Positions 28,737 through 38,700 of a DNA stretch of 64,000 nt are shown here, piece by piece. A model generated the notes under the pieces. That model ran no database searches, was not told the origin of the DNA, and saw only the letters and a program-made list of their open reading frames with translations. This DNA comes from Saprospiraceae bacterium. GTDB lineage: Bacteria > Bacteroidota > Bacteroidia > Chitinophagales > Saprospiraceae. Position numbers and translations under genes: made by a program. The DNA is taken from the NCBI GenBank assembly GCA_020628095.1, contig JAHDFP010000007.1:62001-126000 (forward strand), read 5' to 3'. How positions within the stretch are numbered: position 1 is the stretch's first letter; each line of letters begins with the position of its first letter.

Positions 28737-28785
28737 GACATTATTCCCTATATGATACCAACGCAATAGCTTAATAATGTCGTCT
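28737..28785 (+). terminator. Inverted repeat after the peroxidase gene
   Basis: GACATTATT at 28737-28745 pairs perfectly with AATAATGTC at 28773-28781; flanking AAAG and CTTT can extend the stem. The loop is long (27 bases) and the T-run is short, so termination is plausible but not sure. Confidence 0.45.
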
Positions 28786-28800
28786 TTATAGAAAAACAGA

Positions 28801-29262
28801 ATGCGAAAAATAACGGTCTACATAATAGCATTAATCTTTTTACAAAGTTGCTCAGATAACAATATGGAGGGTAATAGTATGAGTAGCGACTCAGAAGTCA
28901 TTATAGGACTTTACTTCGGGGAATGTGTCGGTGATTGTGCCGAGATGTATTTACTTAAGGAGGGTCAAATATTTGCAGATATTATAGAGAACGGATATTC
29001 TGAGTCTCCCGCATTTTCTTCTGATGCTCTTGTAGTGGAGTCAAACCTATTGGACGACTTCAATGACATTTATTCTTCTACGCCAGACTTATTATTAGAT
29101 TCTTCCGACACCACCTATGGTTGTCCAGATTGTGGAGACTGGGGTGCGATACATTACCAGATTGACGATCGAGTATGGACACTGGATAATTCTTTGGAAA
29201 ACAATCCTGAAGAAATCCAAGACTTTGTTGTTAAAATACAGGAGCTCATTCAGGCTTTATAG
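28801..29262 (+). CDS. Hypothetical small lipoprotein
   Basis: A 153-residue lipoprotein (signal MRKITVYIIALIFLQSCSDN, lipobox LQSC). The mature domain has four cysteines in two pairs (GECVGDCAEM and YGCPDCGDW) and ends in an acidic helix. The pairs could form disulfides in the periplasm. I do not recognise the family. It stands alone between the peroxidase and a GNAT gene. Confidence 0.7.
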   Translation: MRKITVYIIALIFLQSCSDNNMEGNSMSSDSEVIIGLYFGECVGDCAEMYLLKEGQIFADIIENGYSESPAFSSDALVVESNLLDDFNDIYSSTPDLLLDSSDTTYGCPDCGDWGAIHYQIDDRVWTLDNSLENNPEEIQDFVVKIQELIQAL

Positions 29263-29331
29263 GTTTATACATATCTACTCGTCATAACTTAATAAAATCT
29301 CAAGTCTGAGTGAATTCACATGACCTTGACC

Positions 29332-29339
29332 TACCTTTG
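29332..29339 (+). promoter_or_regulatory. -7 promoter element of the GNAT pair
   Basis: TACCTTTG matches TAnnTTTG, 34 bases before the ATG at 29374. Confidence 0.55.
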
Positions 29340-29373
29340 GAGTATTAAATGATAAACGATACTCTACTGAATA

Positions 29374-29835
29374 ATGGAAAATCTCGTCATAAGAAAAGCG
29401 ACAAAAGAAGACCTCAGTGTTCTACTAAATTTTGAGCAAGGTATAATTACAGCAGAGCGACCATGGGACGAAACACTAAAGCCTGATCCGATCAGTTATT
29501 ATGATATTAGTGCCATGATAGATTCTCAGACTACAGATGTTATTGTCGCAGAAATCGATAACGAACTAGTCGGTTCGGCCTATATAGATATAAGAGAAGG
29601 CAAGCCCTATCTAAGGCATCACCATTATGGATATTTGGGATTCATGTATGTCTTACCAGAGTACCGAGGACAAGGTGTCAATGGAAAAATTATGGATGAA
29701 CTTGTCCATATTGCCAAGCAAAAAAATATAACGGAACTCAGACTGGATGTCTATAGTGACAACGACTCCGCTTTGCGCGCCTACGAAAAAGCTGGATTCA
29801 AAAAACATCTTATCAATATGAGGATTGGATTATAA
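29374..29835 (+). CDS. GNAT family N-acetyltransferase
   Basis: A 153-residue acetyl-CoA-dependent acetyltransferase. The CoA-binding motif A is LGFMYVLPEYRGQGVNGKIM (R/Q-x-x-G-x-G/A form) and motif B is ELRLDVYSDNDSALRAYEKA ending in GFKKH. The acceptor is unknown. The next GNAT gene begins 17 bases later. Confidence 0.9.
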   Translation: MENLVIRKATKEDLSVLLNFEQGIITAERPWDETLKPDPISYYDISAMIDSQTTDVIVAEIDNELVGSAYIDIREGKPYLRHHHYGYLGFMYVLPEYRGQGVNGKIMDELVHIAKQKNITELRLDVYSDNDSALRAYEKAGFKKHLINMRIGL

Positions 29836-29852
29836 AAAGGAACTATAATCTT

Positions 29853-30320
29853 ATGTCCAGACCTATTAGCATATCCGTATATCAAGAGTATCAAAAGGAG
29901 AAGATCGCTGAAATGATGGCAGAAATTGCCTCAGAGTTTGAGCAACCTATCTTCGTTTCACGTACTGAATCAGTCAAAATCATCCCAGACAATTATTGGG
30001 TAGCTACTTGCGATCAGGAAGTCGTAGGAACTATCGCGATCTCAAAAAAAGAGAATCACTGCGCTATTCTAACTAAGATGTTTGTCAGAAAAGGATATCG
30101 TGGGAAAGAGATAGGGCTCTCCCAGAACCTCTTACAAACTGCCCTAAAATGGTCACGCGACCAAGGAATAAAACATATATTTCTTGGCACCATGACACAA
30201 TTCGTTGCTGCTCAAAAGTTCTATGAGAAAAATGGATTTGAAAAGATAAATGAAGATGAACTTCCGTCTGACTATATTAAAAACCCATTGGATAGCATAT
30301 ATTATCGATACACTATATAA
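29853..30320 (+). CDS. GNAT family N-acetyltransferase
   Basis: A 155-residue second acetyltransferase, co-transcribed with the one before it. Motif A: LTKMFVRKGYRGKEIGLSQN; end of fold: AAQKFYEKNGFEKI. Not an obvious duplicate of its neighbour. The acceptor is unknown. Confidence 0.9.
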   Translation: MSRPISISVYQEYQKEKIAEMMAEIASEFEQPIFVSRTESVKIIPDNYWVATCDQEVVGTIAISKKENHCAILTKMFVRKGYRGKEIGLSQNLLQTALKWSRDQGIKHIFLGTMTQFVAAQKFYEKNGFEKINEDELPSDYIKNPLDSIYYRYTI

Positions 30321-30357
30321 TGGTAGTTCCGAACAAAATTCTCAATCCTGCACTCTG

Positions 30358-30675
30358 TCATTTTTTTTTCATTCGAATAAATGATTTATTTAATCTTCCC
30401 TTTCTATATTCCGAAATAAGACCTTTATGTGCTCCATGATGATCTACAGAGCAGCACCTTCGTATTCTATACTTATTTCTCACTTTACTTGTAGTTGCTT
30501 CCACTGGCTTAGCCTGTATCTCATTTGTTTTCAGCTCTGATATTGAATTATTTTCACTTGCATTAATGGTCTGTTTCGTTGATTGTCTCACTTCTACACT
30601 TTCATTTGATTGACTGAAAGACAGGCTTGCAATGCCTATGGTCATCCAAAGGCCCAAGATTATTTTTTTAGACAT
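30358..30675 (-). CDS. Hypothetical small secreted protein
   Basis: A protein of about 105 residues with a signal peptide (MSKKIILGLWMTIGIASLSF), followed by a Ser/Thr/Gln-rich stretch and a basic, histidine-containing tail (RRCCSVDHHGAHKGLISEY). ATG at 30675 is preferred to 30720, because it places the signal peptide at the N-terminus. Function unknown. Confidence 0.55.
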   Translation of the reverse strand: MSKKIILGLWMTIGIASLSFSQSNESVEVRQSTKQTINASENNSISELKTNEIQAKPVEATTSKVRNKYRIRRCCSVDHHGAHKGLISEYRKGRLNKSFIRMKKK

Positions 30676-30755
30676 TGTGATAAATTTTAGTGATGTATAT
30701 ATGGTGTTGATTTTTTTCATAATTATTAAATAGTAGCTCTATTAGCAAATAGCTA

Positions 30756-33638
30756 TTAGAACTTGATTATCTTTTTCATACAAGTCAAGTTGTTGGGATT
30801 ATTGATCTCTATAAACAACAATCCAGCAGGAAGCATCGAAATATCGATGGCATGTTGTGACCCTGAGTAAGTCACAGTTTGAACCAAATTACCTGCGGCA
30901 TCTAAAATTCGAATGGTGTAATTCCCCATCGGGCCTTGTATCTCAAAAATATCAACAGTTGGATTGGGCAACAGGGTTATGGCATCTGGTTCTAATAACA
31001 CATCGACATCCGTGGACGTACAATTGGTATCGAAATAATCACAAAGAATTTCATCAATTCTAAAGATGATAGAATCTGCCACTGATGCATCATAGTATTG
31101 AAGTAAGTCATCATAACGTACTACATGATGTTGTTCAATATTCGGTGTAATTTCATTATATACTGTCAAGAATTCACTTGCATTAAGAGGAACCAAATTT
31201 CTGTAATGCAAAATCCGATCTCTGATTCTTAGTTCACGGTTGTAACTATCTAATTGATTCTTTAAAGTATCAGAAGGTAAACTTCCCCAAAAGTCCCATA
31301 AAGGCGCAAAATTATAATCCAATTGATTTGATGCCACTTCGATATATTCGTCTTGTGACACTTGTTGTATGCCCATTGGATTCATGCCGGAAGCAAGCGC
31401 TTCGTCATACCAGTATTGATGTATCAAACCTAGTGAGTCCCACGTATGTAAAGCTGCAACATCAACATACTTAGCAATGCCTCTCAACTGGTAAGAGACT
31501 TCTAGAAACTCTGCCATTTGCTTAGTTCTAAATTTGGTGTCTAACATCCAATCAAGTGCTGCTTGATCTCTGGTTAAAAATTGAAAACCTGAACTGTAAT
31601 AAAATGCCGTATCCAAAGGCAGATTGAAAGCTGTCTGAATCCCCATGACTGTAGGTACATCCACATTGGTTTCATCTTCATCATACATAGTAGGCATGTT
31701 ATGTAAATGTCCCAATTCATGAATCAAAGTCGTTCCTTCAAATGTATTTATATACTTATCGGGATCTAGTGCAGACACAGGTAGGGCCCATTCATCGGAC
31801 TCCGTTAAGTTGCCGTTGATAATAGACATAGGATACGAGGCAGAAATAGTCCCACTAGTATACAATTGTGGCTCGCTAATGATATATTCCGACCTTATCT
31901 TTTGTGCAGGTCGTCCTGTAATGATGTTGAAATTAGCAACCATTCCATCTATGGGGTTCATATAGGGTCCAGGATCTGGAGATATAATAGCTAAGGCTCT
32001 AGGAAAGGTGGCCATGAAATGGTCAGTCTCTACATCGACCCATTGTACATTTGCATCACTGAGATCTGTTTGAAATGTCGTAAGCGAATTCGAAAATCCT
32101 GCCTTTGATGAATAGTAAGGCGATTTTACCGCATCGGCTACTTGAAGATTTACACTTCCAAAATTAGAGCCATCGGGAAAAATTAAATAGATCGCTCCAC
32201 CAAATGGATTGGTGACAGTCATAGTCGTACTATCCACAGGAAACTTTGTTGCCATGGTTGGAAATCTTCCAAAAAATTGGGAGTCTTCTCTTAGGTCTAC
32301 AAAATGAGCCCCCACATGAATGCGTACGCCTTGATCCACGACACTAGACGGTAAGGTAATATCAACCAATTCGCCTGGAGCTACATAGAACCCTGTTGGA
32401 CGAATAACAAAATCTTGATTGTTGAGGTAGTAAGCGGGATGTGAGTTATATGTACCATCAATAGAGGCAGAACTCGAAACCCTTGGTGCTGAAGCAGGTA
32501 TAGTCCCTAGTATATTTTCATAATCTATAAAATCTATGCCCGCCATATTTGCTACATTATCATTGGTATACTCATTATCAATGCAATACTGAATTAACAT
32601 ATATTGCAAGGCTCTATCCACTGAAACCTCTTTTGGGTTAATCGCATCAGGATAATTAATAAATACGCGACCGATATGTTGCTCATAAGCATCTATATAG
32701 TCCAAAACATCTAACGTAATATCTGTAAATGTATCATCATCCCACTCATTGGAAATGGTCGTCATTTGAGCTAATTGCTCTGACTGTGTCAGGACATTGG
32801 TACCATTAACATGATCAACCATGGCATCTAAAGCCGCAGAGACTAATGAAGCATTACCATCGTAGACAGGGTTGAAAATTTTGAGATAATCTATCGCTAC
32901 TTCCGCATAGGCATAGTTTTCAAATTGCTGGAAATTCCCATCATCTGTCCCTACCCAAATGTCTTGCGTATTCAAAGATTGTTTGAACAGATTGACATCT
33001 AAATAATTCAGTGGGAAGTGGCTATAGTAGCCATTTATTTTATAGACAATATCAGGAACATCCTTATTCAATCTAAATATTAATCGCAGATCCACCCATT
33101 CATCTTCTTCGATCACATTGGTGAATATAAATGTACCTCCAGAAACAAGGTCATCACCAAAGGACATGAGCAAGCGGTATTCATTATCCATATACTGTGT
33201 ATAAATCTCAAATCCCAAATCATAAATATGATGGAACTTATTACTGACCAAAATGCGCTTTCCCTCATTACCAAATAGGCCATTACCACTGTACGGCGAA
33301 TCAGCGTATGTATCAGTTATTTTAAATTTAATCTGAATTTCTAGGTCCTGATTGGGATTGATGCTTTGATGGAGGGCATCGGGTAACACCAAATATTCAT
33401 CGCCCTCCAGCTCTACTGCCTGGTTGCCATCGATAGAGATTATTGCTGGACTCCCTTGCTGTGTAGGCACATAACCTTGTACCACATCATTTAAATCTGT
33501 ATCAAATGGAAAGTGAGCTATCTGACCAAACATACTCAATGAAATCAAGGTCAACAGATAGGTAATAATATGACCCTTTTTGCGAGAAGAAAATTTTGAG
33601 AACATCCCGTCGTAATTTTTCATATTTCCTATTTCCAT
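30756..33638 (-). CDS. Secreted M60-family metallopeptidase with T9SS sorting tail
   Basis: A 960-residue exported protein. Order: signal peptide (to about residue 42), a LamG/concanavalin-like domain (about 45-260), an accessory region (GFYVAPGELVDITLPSSVV, NPFGGAIYLIFPDG) typical of the M60/enhancin family, the zinc site LIHELGHLHN near residue 640 followed by the downstream glutamate region DEDETNV, and a C-terminal sorting domain (ITLLPNPTVDIFEIQGPMGN ... KKIIKF). M60 peptidases cleave mucin-like O-glycoproteins, so an extracellular glycoprotein substrate is likely. It is divergent from the 33991 gene. Confidence 0.85.
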   Translation of the reverse strand: MEIGNMKNYDGMFSKFSSRKKGHIITYLLTLISLSMFGQIAHFPFDTDLNDVVQGYVPTQQGSPAIISIDGNQAVELEGDEYLVLPDALHQSINPNQDLEIQIKFKITDTYADSPYSGNGLFGNEGKRILVSNKFHHIYDLGFEIYTQYMDNEYRLLMSFGDDLVSGGTFIFTNVIEEDEWVDLRLIFRLNKDVPDIVYKINGYYSHFPLNYLDVNLFKQSLNTQDIWVGTDDGNFQQFENYAYAEVAIDYLKIFNPVYDGNASLVSAALDAMVDHVNGTNVLTQSEQLAQMTTISNEWDDDTFTDITLDVLDYIDAYEQHIGRVFINYPDAINPKEVSVDRALQYMLIQYCIDNEYTNDNVANMAGIDFIDYENILGTIPASAPRVSSSASIDGTYNSHPAYYLNNQDFVIRPTGFYVAPGELVDITLPSSVVDQGVRIHVGAHFVDLREDSQFFGRFPTMATKFPVDSTTMTVTNPFGGAIYLIFPDGSNFGSVNLQVADAVKSPYYSSKAGFSNSLTTFQTDLSDANVQWVDVETDHFMATFPRALAIISPDPGPYMNPIDGMVANFNIITGRPAQKIRSEYIISEPQLYTSGTISASYPMSIINGNLTESDEWALPVSALDPDKYINTFEGTTLIHELGHLHNMPTMYDEDETNVDVPTVMGIQTAFNLPLDTAFYYSSGFQFLTRDQAALDWMLDTKFRTKQMAEFLEVSYQLRGIAKYVDVAALHTWDSLGLIHQYWYDEALASGMNPMGIQQVSQDEYIEVASNQLDYNFAPLWDFWGSLPSDTLKNQLDSYNRELRIRDRILHYRNLVPLNASEFLTVYNEITPNIEQHHVVRYDDLLQYYDASVADSIIFRIDEILCDYFDTNCTSTDVDVLLEPDAITLLPNPTVDIFEIQGPMGNYTIRILDAAGNLVQTVTYSGSQHAIDISMLPAGLLFIEINNPNNLTCMKKIIKF

Positions 33639-33990
33639 TTGTATAGATTTATGTCGTTTCGAAAATGTCTTACGTATCTAAAACAACTGAGTTAACCGAT
33701 ACCCTATCTCTTGATGAATTATATTTTTTGAATTTATTAGAACAGCTGTTTTCTACTTTGGCAAATAAAAAAAGTATGACAAGTACAAATGACTTGACAT
33801 GCTCTGTGACCAATATTTAGGGCCTATTAAGTGACATTTATTAGACATATTTAATCCAAAAAAATTGTCTTCGATCTTTCAAAAACTATGGCTTCTTTGG
33901 GCCTTTGAAAAACTAGTACGTTCTCATTTTTAACAAGTTTTTTGCAAGAAGTCACTTGGCGCAGACATTCTATATTTAGTAAATTAGTGT
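33639..33990. other. Divergent intergenic region with no gene
   Basis: About 350 AT-rich bases between the divergent M60 and TonB-C-like genes. I see no convincing open frame, RNA gene or long repeat. A TATATTTA near 33971 is one base from the -7 consensus and might drive the 33991 gene. Confidence 0.45.
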
Positions 33991-34740
33991 ATGCATCAGA
34001 AAACAATCACAACACTCATACATTTCAGCTTTGTATTTTTAGGATATTTCAGCTTATCGAGCCAATCAAATTTGGCTGTAACAGAACTGGAAGTCAATAA
34101 AGTATATGAGCCACTATCCCTAAGTAAGGAAGCCGTGCAAAGCGCTAAAGAACTAAAAGACCTTAATAAAATCTTTAAACCATCAGATGTCAAACAGTAT
34201 ATCTCTCTAGAGATAACTACTCTCGAAGGTGGACAAATCGTACAGAACAAAAGCAAAGACGGCATACTATCTATCGACCAAAAAAGACAGTTAATCAATG
34301 CTGATGATGGGTCAAAAATATATGTAGACTTACTCTATATGCCTGACAATAATCTCACTCATAATGATCCTAAGAGATTTGATTTTTCGTTCATCGTGCA
34401 TCCTGATTATAGTGCGAATTTTCCAGGAGGAGAAAATGCCCTGAGAGAATACTTTGATGAGTCGGTTCTTTCTCAGTTATCGGATTCTACTTTTACAGGA
34501 TATGACTTGGCTGCTATTACTTTTTCTATTGACGAAGAAGGTGGTATTTCTGATCCAAAAATCTTTTGGTCGTCTAATCAAGAAAAGGTGGACCAATTAT
34601 TATTGCAAGCCGTCTGCGATATGCCTAAATGGTCACCTGCTCGTTATGCTAATAACACTAAGACCAAAGAAAGCCATGCACTCACAGTAGGCAATCACCA
34701 AAATTGTGCTTTGAATATGCTTAATCTGAGGAGGGAATAA
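33991..34740 (+). CDS. Secreted protein with TonB C-terminal-like domain
   Basis: A 249-residue protein with a signal peptide (to about residue 24, FSLSSQS). The C-terminal 110 residues follow the TonB_C pattern: NFPGGENALREYFDESVLSQ, then AITFSIDEEGGISDPKIFWS and CDMPKWSPARYANN. It has no TonB-type inner-membrane anchor or proline-rich linker, so it is more likely a periplasmic protein than a working energy transducer. Confidence 0.7.
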   Translation: MHQKTITTLIHFSFVFLGYFSLSSQSNLAVTELEVNKVYEPLSLSKEAVQSAKELKDLNKIFKPSDVKQYISLEITTLEGGQIVQNKSKDGILSIDQKRQLINADDGSKIYVDLLYMPDNNLTHNDPKRFDFSFIVHPDYSANFPGGENALREYFDESVLSQLSDSTFTGYDLAAITFSIDEEGGISDPKIFWSSNQEKVDQLLLQAVCDMPKWSPARYANNTKTKESHALTVGNHQNCALNMLNLRRE

Positions 34741-34805
34741 GAGACTTTTAAAGGATTACATTTATCCAGTGTATCTCGTAGGATATGTTGTGATACTACC
34801 TATCG

Positions 34806-35324
34806 TTATTCTTCTTCAAGCATTTCTTCTATTCTCCTATCATATTCTTCAAGTTCGTTACCTACTCCGCTAAATTCTATAAATAATTCTCTTGCTTCAT
34901 CCATGAAAATGCAGATATCAACTACTTCTTTAACATCTAACTCATACCATTCTCCTCTTATATTTTTGGACTTATAGTTCTTATGTAGAAATTTTTCAAG
35001 ATACATTATCTCTAATCCAAGTTCGTCACCTATTTCAGAATGAAAACATGCAACAAAATGCAAATCATTGGGATTTCCAGTTTGTAGTTGTGAAAGTCTC
35101 TTATTCAAATTATTGGTGATACCAATCTTATATTTTTGGCAGAATGATTCTTGAATGATATATAAAAATCTAGCTGATTTTCCTTTACAGAAAAACTTTT
35201 CAAAATTTTGGAGGTACTTTTCTTGCTTTGCCGCATTCAGATTTTGAAAATATAGCAGCTCAGATATTTCAAGATGGTGTTTATTCGTAAATTTGACTGA
35301 CTTAAAATATTTCTGGTTTTTCAT
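34806..35324 (-). CDS. GIY-YIG nuclease family protein
   Basis: A 172-residue protein. Its central part reads FLYIIQESFCQKYKIGITNN then LNKRLSQLQTGNP, the pattern of the GIY-YIG / T5orf172-type domain, with GEWYEL near the C-terminus. The first GIY element is replaced by LYI-x-KIG, as usual in this subgroup. It may act on DNA; partners are unknown. The gene stands alone in a small accessory patch between the TonB-C-like gene and tamB. Confidence 0.78.
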   Translation of the reverse strand: MKNQKYFKSVKFTNKHHLEISELLYFQNLNAAKQEKYLQNFEKFFCKGKSARFLYIIQESFCQKYKIGITNNLNKRLSQLQTGNPNDLHFVACFHSEIGDELGLEIMYLEKFLHKNYKSKNIRGEWYELDVKEVVDICIFMDEARELFIEFSGVGNELEEYDRRIEEMLEEE

Positions 35325-35430
35325 TTCGAGTAAACATCTAAAAGCTCAAAAAGAAATATATTTTGATTCTTTATTAATTTGATAATTATTAATTCAGGTT
35401 TAATTTTTGACAAATTATTGTCGTTGAACT

Positions 35431-35769
35431 TCATTCTAAAGAATTATAAGTTAATTTCAGTACTCCGCCCAAATGTCCTCCTAGCTTTGGCTGTTGATTA
35501 CGATAGAATAGTATATGACTTAGAAATTGATTCCCGCTGTCTTGATCTATTGCCTGTTCCAAATTATCTTTTAAATTCCATATTCTATGCGCAAGCTCAT
35601 TTGACCATTTTAGGCAATCCAATTTTTCAGATTCGCTAAACTCGTTATCATCCCAAATAGCTCTATTCATTACAGTCATATTCTTTAGAAACTTTTCAAG
35701 GAATTTGTTCTTCTTGTTAAGTTCCCAATCGGACATCTTTTCTATAATTACATGTGCTTTACTTTCCAT
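35431..35769 (-). CDS. Hypothetical protein downstream of tamB
   Basis: A protein of about 112 residues from ATG 35769 (MESKAHVIIEKMSDWELNKK); an upstream start at 35796 is possible. It is helical and charged, with SESEKLDCLKWSNELAHRIW. I do not recognise the family. It starts about 30 bases after the tamB stop on the same strand but looks unrelated to it. Confidence 0.55.
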   Translation of the reverse strand: MESKAHVIIEKMSDWELNKKNKFLEKFLKNMTVMNRAIWDDNEFSESEKLDCLKWSNELAHRIWNLKDNLEQAIDQDSGNQFLSHILFYRNQQPKLGGHLGGVLKLTYNSLE

Positions 35770-35799
35770 TTTGTAACAAACCAAATTGATTACCAATAA

Positions 35800-38700
35800 T
35801 CAATTAGACACCTTATCACTCTTAAGCTTACCGATGTCCTGAGATAAAGCCTTTTTGAAATCTACGAGATTACCGAACTCTTTTCTATAGTTAAGTCCGA
35901 CGCCGTATTTCTGTTCGTTCTGAAACTGGACTTGGTCTCTATCCCACTTGCCATATACCCGTAACTTGAGTCTTCTGTCATCGGTCAAAAAATACTCCAG
36001 CGCAAAATCGTGGATCAAGTACGTCCCTCTATTCGAGTTTTTAGTATTGACAAAACTGGTTCCATAGTCAAAACCCCACTTGTCATTTTGGAACCTTGGT
36101 TTCAGTGATACTTCGACTTCGTCCGGGAGATAATTGATGTTATTCGTATTATCTAATCCATCTAGCAGTGTCGCATTTTTACTTATGCCGATCTCAAAAT
36201 CAATTCCACTAATAAATCCATTTTCTTTGAGTGCCTCCTGTAATATACCTGACAGCATATACGACAATTGATTAGAGATAAATTCGCTCAGGGTATTATA
36301 TCCCGTCTCGACCACACCACGACCCGTCGCTACCACATTACCAAAAGAATTAGCTGGTAAAAAACTACGAAAGAGAATGAGACCAGCGACCTGCTCGTTG
36401 AGGTCGGCTTCGTTTTCGTAGAGGGTTCGCATCTTGGCATCGGTAAAAGTCTTTAGCTCACCTTGCAACTCAGGAAAATCTATATCGAAATTAATTATCG
36501 GATTATAGAGTGTCCCCGTCAGTTTCATCGTCAGGTCTACATCCGTTCTTTTTCTTGCTTCGGCTTTGAGTTGGGCATTACCTGATTCTATATACTCTGC
36601 TAAAAATATATTGGTCGGAACTCTCACGTCTTCATAATCGGCTTCGATATTGAGATTGGCATTGATAGGATCACCTGTCCAGGTTATCAGTCCTCCCCTC
36701 TTTACAGCAAACGGTTTAGTGACAACTCCCCACGCTCGGAAAAGGTATTCTCCATCGTAGACCTCGTAATCACCGAATACATTAAAGTCTCCTTCTCTCG
36801 ACACAACCACTCTGAGGTCTCCCTCGCCTTTTCCTCGGATGACATCATTAGTGGCCTCGTTGAATATTATATTAACATCTGCGTCAGGTGTGACCGTTAG
36901 GTTCATTTCTATATCGACGCCTTCCAGCTTGACACCTTCCACTAAGGTGGAATCTAGATTACTTTGATTGATAGTGTCTCTATTGACGAATTTGATAAAA
37001 CTTTCATTATAATTATCGTAACTATCCTCTATAGGTATATTCAGTACAGTACCTGTTTTGGAGATAGCATCCACTTCTATATCTGTGCTGTGAAAAGGAC
37101 CACTAAAGCTTACGGTCATCTCTCCTATGCCCGTCCCATAGTAAGTCGAGTTATCATACTTATCAGTATCTAAGGCCAGAAAGTTATCAGAGCTCATGAG
37201 TAAGTCAGAGGAAAAGTCACCAAAAAAATCGTGGTTAAGTCCACCTTCCATCGTCGCAACATTGCCCAATCTATCTTCTAATGTAACCAGACTAAAGTCT
37301 ATAAACTTGTCTGTTATGGTAATAGGTTGACTTCCCAGCTTGAGATAATTAGAGAGGTAGTCTACTTGGGTATAACCATCATTGATCGTAGCGATGCCAT
37401 CTATTTTTATATCATCCAGACTACCGAATACACGAGCATCTATAACCGCGTCACCAGAAGTCCTTGAGATGCCATCATCTATTATAAACTCAAATATTTC
37501 CATTCCCAAATTCCTCACTGTGACCTTCCCTTCTACTGCCTTATTCTCTTTGGTAATTTCACCTTCTACTTTCACCAGCATGTCATCGGCCGGTTTGTCT
37601 ATTCTCAAGATGATATCGACCTGGCCATCATTACGGTCTGAGACGGAAGCAGTCAGCTTTCCATAATCTACATCATTCAGTGTCAAAGTTGGGACGATCA
37701 TATCTAAGTTGACCCGAGGCTTGTCCATAACACTTTGTACCGACAATTGCATATCTCCTTCCCCAGCAAATCTGATCTTATCATAATCTATGATACCATT
37801 GAGTAAAAGAAAATCTAACTTTTTGAAATCGACTCTCAATTCTTCTTGATTGCCCTCGACCACAATTTTTCTCAGACCATCCGTCAACAATAAATTCTTT
37901 ATATCGAATTCCCCCGAACCAATAAGTATATCATTCTGTCCACCAATCTGCCATTGCGTACCAAACATCTTTATATCATTATGATCCAGATGCATTCTTA
38001 TATTATTTCCGTCAGGTCTGATTTCTGTATTGAAAGCGAGATAGGCCAAGGAATCTAATAAGTTACTTGTTTCTATTCTTAGATCTATCACATCGCCATT
38101 AGCCACCGTACTGATACTTAGTGGGTCTCTATATTTTAACCCTGATATAACTTGGTCAGCATCTATACTCATGCGTGTCTCGTCTTCGACCAGACTAAGA
38201 TTGAGACGTAGACTATCTATCCCCAAATTATCTTTATATAGTATCTCATTTACCTTAATGTTAGAATATGCCGCTTCTGATTGTGATTTATAATAACCTT
38301 CAATATCAACACCCTGTAGCTGCAGATCATATATGGATAGCAACTCGAGATAATCCTCAGTATCTATTATGTTCAGTCGATAAGTAAAATCCTGATTAGT
38401 AGTAATCGCTCTACCCTTTTTGATATTCAAATACTCTGCCCAACCAGGATAATTATCCACAAGTATCGACTTAAATGAATCATCCAGCACCGCTAAATCA
38501 AACTGACCATCTAGGGCCGCCGATAAGAAATCCGAATCCAAAACAATGTTGCGTCGATTTGCATCTGTAGGAGAAGACGTAAGATACAGGCTATCAAAAT
38601 CAAAGTTTTTTTCTTTAAAATTAAGCGCGAGGTTCTCTATCAAAGCCGTTCCTTCGAAATCGGTGATAGATGACCCATTAAGGCTTAAATCCAATCTTCC

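Noticed and set aside
35379-35639. 86-codon plus-strand frame near the tamB end
   Set aside because: Opposite the 35431 gene, with no start signal or family match.
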